DNA of 64,000 nucleotides, taken from the NCBI RefSeq assembly GCF_033042135.1, contig NZ_WBXM01000002.1:248001-312000 (forward strand), in the 5' to 3' direction. The notes under the pieces were generated by a model. The model was not told the DNA's origin. It saw nothing but the letters and a program-made list of their open reading frames with translations, and made no database searches. The DNA is from Haloechinothrix sp033042135. GTDB lineage: Bacteria > Actinomycetota > Actinomycetes > Mycobacteriales > Pseudonocardiaceae. The position numbers and the translations under genes are program-made. Positions 27,898 to 34,775 of this stretch are shown here, piece after piece (position 1 is the stretch's first letter; every line of letters starts with the position of its first letter).

Positions 27898-28065
27898 TGC
27901 GAGCGGTGAAGTACGGCCCCGAACCCCGGGGAGTGCTCGCATGCAGCTCAGGGGCTGTTACCGGGCGTGTGGATCACCGTTGAAGGCTGTCGAAGGGGGT
28001 GTGGATGGCGACCGCTCGCATGGTGCGGTATCGTCGCTGGTCACAGCTCATGGATTTCAGGAGCT
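27898..28065 (+). promoter_or_regulatory. CRISPR array 2 leader
   Basis: Carries the same blocks as the array 1 leader at identical distances: TGCGAGCGGT (27898-27907), ACCCCGGGGAG plus GCTCGCATGCAG (from 27923), ACCGCTCGCA (28011-28020), a -10-like TATCGT (28029-28034) and GGTCACA. Sequence between the blocks has diverged, so the conserved pieces stand out. The leader directly abuts the first repeat at 28066. Confidence 0.8.
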
Positions 28066-28902
28066 GTGACTCCCGCCTACGCGGCGGGACTCCATTGCGG
28101 CACTCACGGGTTGCGTGCAGTTAACGTATGTCCACTCTGGTGACTCCCGCCTACGCGGCGGGACTCCATTGCGGCACCGTGTCGCGGGCGTCGTCGCTCC
28201 ATATCACCGGTGACTCCCGCCTACGCGGCGGGACTCCATTGCGGCCAGTGGTGGTCGGACGTGTGGGCGTCTCCGATGGCGCGTGACTCCCGCCTACGCG
28301 GCGGGACTCCATTGCGGCGGCCTTCGTGTAGCGCTGCTCGCTCCACTTGCGACCAGTGACTCCCGCCTACGCGGCGGGACTCCATTGCGGCCGCCAAACT
28401 GGTCGACCGCGACCACGACCAGTGCGACTGTGACTCCCGCCTACGCGGCGGGACTCCATTGCGGCTGCGCGCATGCGCGAAATCGAAATCACGCCGCATC
28501 CGTGACTCCCGCCTACGCGGCGGGACTCCATTGCGGCCTCGACGACGATCAGGACGCCACCGACGCGCAGGATGTGACTCCCGCCTACGCGGCGGGACTC
28601 CATTGCGGCACTGGCCAACATTCATCGCACATATAGCCGCCCGGCCGGTGACTCCCGCCTACGCGGCGGGACTCCATTGCGGCCAGACGATGGAGATGTA
28701 GGGCGCGCCAAACATGGCGAGTGACTCCCGCCTACGCGGCGGGACTCCATTGCGGCTGAGCCGATCACGAATGTGGGCGGGGTGCGTGGGGATGGGGGTG
28801 ACTCCCGCCTACGCGGCGGGACTCCATTGCGGCGTCCATGACGAGCAGGATGTAAGCGTGTACAGGGACGGTGACTCCCGCCTACGCGGCGGGACTCCAT
28901 TG
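28066..28902 (+). CRISPR. CRISPR array 2: 12 repeats, 11 spacers
   Basis: 36-base repeats identical to those of array 1 except in the loop, which reads TACGC instead of TTCCC; the CCCGCC/GGCGGG stem and the ATTGCGGC 3' end are unchanged. Spacers are 34-41 bases and all different by eye, none shared with array 1. The last repeat (28871-28902) is truncated after ATTG and lacks the final CGGC, marking the leader-distal end on the right. Downstream of cas2, oriented like the cas genes. Confidence 0.99.
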
Positions 28903-29016
28903 GACTGGGAGCTGATGTGGGTTACTCTACGTCCGACTCGTCGCGCATCTATTCCGCGTTATCGATATCAGGAACCGAAGCTGGCCGATTCGATCTGGCG
29001 ACACGGTTGTGGCGGT

Positions 29017-29307
29017 CTATGGACGGGTGCTAGGTGAGCCGCCGCGTGCTGCGGTTGTCTCTGTAGTCAGGGCGTGACTCCGGCACTCGGGCGCAGCGTA
29101 CTCACCGTCGATGGTGGTCGTTTCGACCGTGGCCGTCGCGCGCTGGGCTCGGCGGGTGAACTCCTCACCGATCGCGGTGTACTCCTTGCCGATCCATGCG
29201 GCAGTTTCCGGCGATAGAGAGCCGTCGGCGAGAGCGAAGAACGATTCAGAGACTGTCCGGTGCACCCGGGAGATTCTGGCGAGGAAATCCCGATCTTCAG
29301 CCAGCAT
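29017..29307 (-). CDS. Hypothetical protein (96 aa)
   Basis: Starts MLAEDRDFLARISRVHRTV at ATG 29307, preceded by GGAGGAGGCCACCC. The first 60 residues are helical and amphipathic (RDFLARISRVHRTVSESFFALADGSLSPETAAWIGKEYTAIGEEF), the last 30 Thr/Ser-rich and probably disordered. No family recognised. Its start overlaps the end of the upstream gene (29297) by 11 bases, so the two are translationally coupled. It lies just beyond CRISPR array 2, with no cas-like motif. Confidence 0.65.
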   Translation of the reverse strand: MLAEDRDFLARISRVHRTVSESFFALADGSLSPETAAWIGKEYTAIGEEFTRRAQRATATVETTTIDGEYAAPECRSHALTTETTAARGGSPSTRP

Positions 29308-30262
29308 GGGTGGCCTCCTCCTGAGGTGGCTGTACATTGTGGTTGCGGGTGAGGGAGAGAACAAGCGACGTGGCGGGTCGTCCCCGTCGCTGGTAGGTGA
29401 ACGTCGCTGGGCAGTGGATGCGTACCCGCCGCACCGGGGTCCGTGTCCAGCTCGCCGTGGAGGGGGCGATCGCGCTGAGCGCGGGAACCGCCCACTGGGG
29501 CCGCAGGTCGGCACCGGCGATCGTGGTGATGGCCGCACGGGCCCGGTCGGTCACCAGGCCGTGCGGTACTGCCTCGCCTGCCGGTGAGGCGGGCATGGTA
29601 ATCGCATCGATATGGCCGCTGACAACCAGCTGGGCCTGCCGGTGTGCGGTGTCTAGCACGATCGGCCAGCGGGACACCTCCGCGTAGTAAACGCAGGCGG
29701 CACGGAGCAACACGGCGTCACGCCGCCCGGCTGGCACCGTCGAGATCCCGGCTCGGCCAGCGGTGGATCGGTTCGGTGTCCGTGTGATCATCATTGTTCT
29801 TGTCGTCGGTGCTGCCGGTGGCTCCTGCCGGGGGTGGCTGTGGTGGCGTCGGCGAGTCGCCCTCACCGCAGCCGGTGGAGGTTCCGGACCGCCGAACACC
29901 ATCCGAACGCGCTCCGGCATCCCGGGGCGGTGACCTCCGGTGGGCGCGTCGGCGCGGCCGACGGGACGATCCGGTGATCGGGCGTGGGTGCGGAGCTGGA
30001 ACCTGAACCGCGGCAGGGCTGTGGCCGCCAATCCCAGGGACACCTGGAGCTGTTCGGCCTGCCTGCGAGACGGCACGACGTCGCTGGTCGGTGAACTGAG
30101 CACCACCCCGCCGGGACACGCCCACACAGTCACCGGAACCCGGTAACCGTGCGCGTCCCGGCCCCACACTGTCGAACGCGGCCGCACTCGCCGACGTCGC
30201 CATTGCGCCAGCCAGCCCCACCAGCTACGCCGTAACCGATGTCGACCGGACACCGCGATCAC
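29297..30262 (-). CDS. Hypothetical protein, start uncertain
   Basis: Open frame of about 320 codons. The N-terminal part (RHRLRRSWWGWLAQWRRRR, then WGRDAHGYRVPVTVWACPGGVVLSS) looks coding by third-position GC; a Pro/Arg-rich linker follows. The C-terminal 165 residues (from an ATG at 29794, RDAVLLRAACVYYAEVSRWPIVLD...) resemble small actinobacterial proteins found on integrative elements and beside replication genes; a primase/polymerase-like (Prim-Pol) relationship is only a guess. This could be one protein from GTG 30262 or two genes, the second starting at 29794. Coupled to the 96-aa protein downstream; divergent from the SLOG gene. Confidence 0.4.
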   Translation of the reverse strand: MIAVSGRHRLRRSWWGWLAQWRRRRVRPRSTVWGRDAHGYRVPVTVWACPGGVVLSSPTSDVVPSRRQAEQLQVSLGLAATALPRFRFQLRTHARSPDRPVGRADAPTGGHRPGMPERVRMVFGGPEPPPAAVRATRRRHHSHPRQEPPAAPTTRTMMITRTPNRSTAGRAGISTVPAGRRDAVLLRAACVYYAEVSRWPIVLDTAHRQAQLVVSGHIDAITMPASPAGEAVPHGLVTDRARAAITTIAGADLRPQWAVPALSAIAPSTASWTRTPVRRVRIHCPATFTYQRRGRPATSLVLSLTRNHNVQPPQEEATHAG

Positions 30263-30400
30263 GTGAATGGCCGAGGAGTCAGCTTGGGGCGGCTGCTTCG
30301 TTCGTGATTCCGCCACGTTGGTGTATGGATGGCGTGAGCGAGTCGATTCGCGTCGAGTAGCAAGTGCAGCATGTCGTTCCGTAGGTTCATCGCAACGTCC

Positions 30401-30452
30401 TGGTTGTTGTCGGTTGCGGCGGTCGGGGCCATACCGCAACCGACAACAACCA
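30401..30452. repeat. 19-bp perfect inverted repeat with 14-base loop
   Basis: TGGTTGTTGTCGGTTGCGG (30401-30419) and its exact reverse complement (30434-30452). Partly overlapping and beyond it, CATGGAAT (30451-30458) is mirrored by ATTCCATG (30488-30495). The structure lies between two divergent genes, so it is upstream of both rather than a normal terminator. It could be an operator, an element end or origin-type structure. Confidence 0.85.
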
Positions 30453-30530
30453 TGGAATCGTGTCGTGCGCGGTCAGCGATAGATGACATTCCATGACATA
30501 GCCGGGGAGAAGTAGTGATAAGCGCAGTCA

Positions 30531-30980
30531 GTGACGATCACCGGTACGAGGAGCACCAGCGGTGTCGATGATGCCGACTTGTGGGAGCTGTTCTGCGGCT
30601 ACGTGCAACCGTTCACTGCCGACGGAGTGATGTTCTATCTCGGCGGCGCGGTCGGAATCGATACGATCGCACTGCACTGGCTGGCAGAGAATTCGAACGT
30701 TGCCATCACCGTTGTGGTGCCCTGTGCGGTGGTTCATCAGCCGTCTGCCGCCGCAGATGCGATCGCCTCGTGGAACGAGGGTGGCAGGGTTTCCGCCGTG
30801 GTCGAGCTGGGAGCGCAACAGTTGGACACGGCTGCCTATCATGCTCGTAACCGGTGGATGGTCGATCGCATCGAGTTGGTGATCGGATTTCCCCGTGGCC
30901 GTGATTCCACCAGCGGAACCCGGTACACGCTGAACTATGCTGAGGAACGAGGCGCTGCTCGACTGGTGGTGCCGCTGTAG
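30531..30980 (+). CDS. SLOG-domain (LOG/DprA-like Rossmann) protein
   Basis: 149 residues from GTG 30531. MFYLGGAVGIDTIALHWLAE followed by AITVVVPCAVVHQP is the GGAxGID nucleotide-binding loop and the xVVPxxxxxQP strand of SLOG-superfamily proteins such as YspA/YpsA- and LOG-like. RNRWMVDRIELVIGFPRGRDSTSGTRYTLNYA matches the later conserved R-N-x-x-MVD and GTxxTLxYA segments. SLOG proteins bind nucleotides or NAD-related ligands and occur in several defence and signalling contexts. Compact form, no effector domain attached. Upstream of the XRE-TPR gene by 21 bases, same strand. Confidence 0.75.
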   Translation: MTITGTRSTSGVDDADLWELFCGYVQPFTADGVMFYLGGAVGIDTIALHWLAENSNVAITVVVPCAVVHQPSAAADAIASWNEGGRVSAVVELGAQQLDTAAYHARNRWMVDRIELVIGFPRGRDSTSGTRYTLNYAEERGAARLVVPL

Positions 30981-31001
30981 CTGGAGTCCAGGGGGTATGC
31001 C

Positions 31002-32414
31002 GTGGCCGCAAGTAAAGCCGTGACCGCTGGAGACCAGTTGCGACGGCTCCGCGAGTCACGTGGCTGGTCTTGGTCCGAACTCGCGCGTGCACTACGAGAA
31101 TGCGCTCAAGAGCTGGGGGTGAACACCTTGCGCGGGCGGCAGCTGGCTAGCATCGAGCGCACTGTCGCTCGTTGGGAAAGCCCGCGAGCGACGACCGCTC
31201 CTGGCGAGCGGTACCAGATCCTGCTCGCCCATCTCTACGCACGCGACCGATTCGGAGTTCCCCGGCTGGGTTCCGAGTCGGATTTCGCCGTCCTCATGGA
31301 TTCCCTGCGTGGTTTCGGAGTGCCGGAACGCCGCATCGATCAGCTGACGACGATGGTCGCAACCCGCACAGAGCCACCTTCGTGGCTCCGATCCGAGCTG
31401 TCGGGCGCCCGGCACGGATCCATGGACCAGCTCGACAGGCAGCTCGCGGAGCCCGGTAGGCCCGACGAGCATGCCGATGAGCCGGTGAGCTGCGCCTTGC
31501 GGCATCCCGGCAGTGTCGACGTGTTGGCAGTCGCTCGACTGCGGGAACGGGTACGCCAGCTCGATCAGCGCTACGACACGGCCGCCTCTACGTCCCTACT
31601 CGCCGACGTCGGGCAGTGTCTCGGGCAGGTGTCGTTCCTACGAGCACATGCCGACTCCGACCGAATCCGGCGTGAGCTGTTCGCGGTTGAAGCGGAAGCT
31701 GCGACACTGATGGGCAAATCAGTATGGGACGCCTCGCAGCGACGCGACCACACGACGGCCCGAACGTACCTGAAGCAGGCGATAACAGCCGCCCGGCAGG
31801 TCCATGCGCCCAACACCGAAGCGCTAGCGCTACTACGGATGAGCTTCGTCGCGCTCTACGGGGAGAAAAGCCCGCGATCCGGGCTTGACCTGGCGATGCT
31901 GACCGCCGCGACCGCCCGCCATAGTAGCCAGGTCTTGGCCGGGCTCGGTGTCCTGCACGCTGCCGAGGCGCACGCCATGCTCGGCCAGCGGCCAGAATGC
32001 GAGCAAGCATTGGGTGCCGCCGAACAGCACTTCGAGCAGATCAGTGTGTGCGACACAGCAGCGGATTCGCTCCTCCCCACGCAACACGGCCGATTGGCCG
32101 GATCCTGCTACCTGTTCCTCGGCAATGCCGAGCACGCCCAAACCATCCTGGAACGTACGGCCGTCGAGCTGCGTGGCCGATCGAAGTCGCGGGCCATCGT
32201 GTTCGGCAACCTGGCGCTGGCGTGCATCCGGCAGCAGAAGCTCGATGAGGCGGCAGGCGCGCTGCACAGCGCGATCGACGATGTCGAACAGACATGGAGC
32301 GGTGGTGGACTGAACGTGGTTTTCAGCGCCGGGCAAGAGCTACGACCCTGGCGACACGTGGCCGACGTTCAGGATGTGTACGATCGGCTGCTCGCGCTCA
32401 TGGCCGCAGCGTGA
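31002..32414 (+). CDS. XRE-family HTH regulator with TPR-like C-terminus
   Basis: 470 residues. An N-terminal HTH (GDQLRRLRESRGWSWSELARALRE, about 10-35, with an insertion before IERTVARWESPRA) is followed by about 380 residues of helical repeats with Ala/Leu-rich TPR-like periodicity (for example LAGLGVLHAAEAHAMLGQRPECEQALGAAEQHF and QKLDEAAGALHSAIDDVEQTW). This is the layout of actinobacterial XRE-TPR regulators that sense peptides or metabolites and control adjacent genes. GTG 31002. The gene sits nine bases before the cyclo-ligase-like gene and probably regulates or shares its transcript. Confidence 0.85.
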   Translation: MAASKAVTAGDQLRRLRESRGWSWSELARALRECAQELGVNTLRGRQLASIERTVARWESPRATTAPGERYQILLAHLYARDRFGVPRLGSESDFAVLMDSLRGFGVPERRIDQLTTMVATRTEPPSWLRSELSGARHGSMDQLDRQLAEPGRPDEHADEPVSCALRHPGSVDVLAVARLRERVRQLDQRYDTAASTSLLADVGQCLGQVSFLRAHADSDRIRRELFAVEAEAATLMGKSVWDASQRRDHTTARTYLKQAITAARQVHAPNTEALALLRMSFVALYGEKSPRSGLDLAMLTAATARHSSQVLAGLGVLHAAEAHAMLGQRPECEQALGAAEQHFEQISVCDTAADSLLPTQHGRLAGSCYLFLGNAEHAQTILERTAVELRGRSKSRAIVFGNLALACIRQQKLDEAAGALHSAIDDVEQTWSGGGLNVVFSAGQELRPWRHVADVQDVYDRLLALMAAA

Positions 32415-32423
32415 GGGAGCACT

Positions 32424-33161
32424 ATGACCAGCGTGGAGCAGGACCAGGACAAGAACGCCATCCGTGACCGGGTATGGACGTTGCTGGAACGGGAACGAGC
32501 CGTTCCGGCAGGTGTGCACGGCCGCATCCCTGCCTTCTACGGTGCAGAGGCTGCAGCTGGGCGCTTGGCCGAGCTGTGTGTGTGGAGGAACGCGCGAGTA
32601 GTCAAGGCAGTGCCGGACAAGGCGCAGCTACCGGCACGGGCGCGGGCGCTTTCCGAAGACAAGCTCGTCTACATGGCCGTGCCGAAGCTAGCCGATGTGC
32701 AGCCCTTCTACCTCCTGGACCCGGCAACGCTCACCGTCCCGCCTGGCGAAGCCGCGTCGAGCAAGGTGGCCGCGTCTGTGGCGCGCAAGATCGACGTCGA
32801 AGACATGCGGCCAGTTGACCTCATCCTGTGCGGCAGCGTGGCTGTAAACCGGCACGGCGTACGACTCGGCAAGGGTTCCGGGTACTCCGACATCGAGTTC
32901 GCTCTCCTGCAAGAGGCGGGCCTGGTCGGGCCGAACACCACAGTCGTTACCACCGTGCACTCCCTACAGGTCGTTGACAACGAGCTACCCGAGACCGAGC
33001 ACGACTTCAGCGTGGACGTGATCGTCACCCCCGAGGATGTCATTGAGTGCGGCCCGTCACGCCGCCCAGGCGGGCTGATCTGGGAACACTTAGATCAGGA
33101 AACGATCAAGGCAGTTCCGGTCCTGGCCGATCGTGCTGGCAGGGCAACTCGGGACAGCTAG
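32424..33161 (+). CDS. 5-formyltetrahydrofolate cyclo-ligase family protein
   Basis: 245 residues. IRDRVWTLLERERAV...GRIPAF at the start, VVKAVPDKAQLPARARALSEDKLVYMAVPKL, then VDLILCGSVAVNRHGVRLGKGSGYSDIEFALL, the GxRLGxGxGYxDxE motif of MTHFS/5-FCL proteins. Enzymes of this fold convert 5-formyl-THF to 5,10-methenyl-THF; this divergent form (often next to XRE-TPR regulators in actinomycetes) may have another substrate. GTG/ATG ambiguity is small: ATG 32424 follows GAGGGAGCACT. Co-directional with the regulator upstream. Confidence 0.8.
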   Translation: MTSVEQDQDKNAIRDRVWTLLERERAVPAGVHGRIPAFYGAEAAAGRLAELCVWRNARVVKAVPDKAQLPARARALSEDKLVYMAVPKLADVQPFYLLDPATLTVPPGEAASSKVAASVARKIDVEDMRPVDLILCGSVAVNRHGVRLGKGSGYSDIEFALLQEAGLVGPNTTVVTTVHSLQVVDNELPETEHDFSVDVIVTPEDVIECGPSRRPGGLIWEHLDQETIKAVPVLADRAGRATRDS

Positions 33162-33201
33162 CTGTCGCGGGGCGTGAGGCTGTTGACGGTGGGGTGGGAA
33201 G

Positions 33202-33530
33202 CTAGGCGAGCCGCGAGACGCGGTCCAACGGGGAATCGTCAGCGCGCATCTCGCGGAGAGTCGACTGCTCCTCGGCGATGTAGCTCGCAGTGTCGCCATC
33301 CTTCACGACGTGATTGAGCTGGCGGCCATGACGGGAGGTCGCGTCGCCGCGCAGCGGATTCGCAATGTGCCGCGAACTGTGCGTACCTACGGGAACGCGA
33401 CTGCGGTGTCGCCGCTCGATGCCCACATCTGCGAGCGCCTCCTCGGGCAGCGAGTCGCGGCAGGGTCCATGTAGGCCGAACTTGGGCCGAGCCGCGTGGG
33501 ATAGGCGCCGATCACCGTAGTTGTGATCCG
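33202..33530 (-). pseudogene. Unrecognised open frame, possible gene remnant
   Basis: A stop-to-stop minus-strand frame with coding-like third-position GC reads ...DLAAFFRTDHNYGDRRLSH, continues past a GTG at 33426 and ends ...EMRADDSPLDRVSRLA. No ATG or RBS precedes the upstream half. It could be a 74-codon gene starting at GTG 33426 or the tail of a lost larger gene. No family recognised. It fills most of the otherwise gene-free 33162-33624 interval. Confidence 0.3.
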
Positions 33531-33624
33531 TTCGGAAGAATGCTGCTAGGTCGTGCTCACCAGGAGGGCAGCGTCAACCGAACACCGCCCAGATCCCGTG
33601 GCAACTACTCTGCCGGATGACACC

Positions 33625-34521
33625 ATGAACTCCGTGACTCCTTCACCCTTGTGCGTACGCGATGTCCTGGCCGCTGCAGGAGAGCGTGCCGGGTTCGACG
33701 CCGCTCGTGCGGAACTCGTCCGCGACGGATCCAACGTGTTGTTCCGGCTGCCCGGCGGAGTAGTGGCGCGGGTCGGGAGGGAAGATACATACGAGAATGC
33801 TGAGCGGCAGGTCGAGCTCTCCCGCTGGTTGCTCTCCGCTGGCGTCCCCACAGTGCGTGCGCTGGAAGGCGTTCCCCAGCCAACTGTGGTTCATCACCGG
33901 CCGGTCACCTGGTGGGAGGAGCTCCCCGAGCACCGCCCCGCAACGCCCGGTGAGCTCGGCGCAGTTCTGCGGTCACTCCATGCCCTGAAGCTCCCGGCTC
34001 AAGTCCCTCTTCCCGAGCTCGACCCGCTTGCTGGGATCGCGGAACGGATCAGCTCCGCACTCCACCTTCACGACGAAGACCGAGCGTGGCTCACTCACCG
34101 CGTGACCGCTCTGCGCGAGCAGTACAACGAGCTGCCAGGTGAGCAAGAGATCTGCGTTGTCCACGGAGATGCATGGCAAGGCAACTTCGCGGTGAGCGAC
34201 GCCCGGTCGCCTGTCGTGCTGGATCTGGAACGCGTCGCCCAGGGGCACGCGGACTGGGACTTGATACCGCTCGCTGCTGACTACGCGGATTTCGCGCGAT
34301 TAACCGAAGACGACTATCGCCAGTTTGTCTTGGCGTACGGCGGATACGATGTGCTCACCAGTGCACGTTTCCGGGTTCTCGCAGATATCCAGGAGCTGCG
34401 GTGGGCAACGTTCGTGCTCGGTAGGGCAACCGCAAGTCCGGGTGCTGCGCGAGAAGCACAGCATCGGCTTGCCTGCTTGCGTGGTTGCGTTCCTCGCCCT
34501 TGGAAGTGGACCGCGTTGTGA
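33625..34521 (+). CDS. Aminoglycoside phosphotransferase (APH)-family kinase
   Basis: 298 residues. The N-lobe has RDGSNVLFRLPGGVVARVGR (nucleotide-binding strand with the lysine-position region), the C-lobe the catalytic loop VVHGDAWQGNF (HxDxxxxN) and the metal-binding VVLDLERV segment. These are the APH/choline-kinase fold motifs. Substrate unknown: the family phosphorylates antibiotics, sugars and small metabolites. ATG 33625 is chosen because the family N-terminus begins shortly after; an in-frame GTG at 33553 would add 24 residues. Downstream of the regulator and cyclo-ligase-like genes but after a 460-base gap. Confidence 0.8.
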   Translation: MNSVTPSPLCVRDVLAAAGERAGFDAARAELVRDGSNVLFRLPGGVVARVGREDTYENAERQVELSRWLLSAGVPTVRALEGVPQPTVVHHRPVTWWEELPEHRPATPGELGAVLRSLHALKLPAQVPLPELDPLAGIAERISSALHLHDEDRAWLTHRVTALREQYNELPGEQEICVVHGDAWQGNFAVSDARSPVVLDLERVAQGHADWDLIPLAADYADFARLTEDDYRQFVLAYGGYDVLTSARFRVLADIQELRWATFVLGRATASPGAAREAQHRLACLRGCVPRPWKWTAL

Positions 34522-34572
34522 ACGTTGCCTGCGACTACCTGCCTCGGCAGTCAGACGTCCGTCAACACGGAG

Positions 34573-34671
34573 TCACCAGTTGCCCACGCCGAGCGGGTGT
34601 AGTGTGTCGTCGATGAGCAGATACGTGCCGCAGTCGAGGACGGTGACGAAGCTGCCCAGTATCTTCGACAT
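34573..34671 (-). CDS. Very small open frame (32 aa), doubtful
   Basis: Reads MSKILGSFVTVLDCGTYLLI and ends HPLGVGNW. Coding-like codon use but no clear RBS and no known family. It lies in the 254-base gap between the APH-like gene and the MMPL gene, which otherwise holds only a probable convergent terminator zone. Could be a remnant. Confidence 0.2.
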   Translation of the reverse strand: MSKILGSFVTVLDCGTYLLIDDTLHPLGVGNW

Positions 34672-34775
34672 TCCGCGCCGGGTTCACCGATGAACGTGCC
34701 CTCCAGTGCCGATCATACTCCGTGACAGTCAGTTCTAACCGGCAGGAGCACAGCATGGGTCCCCACATCATCGCT

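Noticed and set aside
28066..34521. Possible integrated mobile element to the right of the CRISPR island
   Set aside because: I found no integrase, transposase, tRNA or matching direct repeats to define ends; only the inverted repeat at 30401-30452 is notable.
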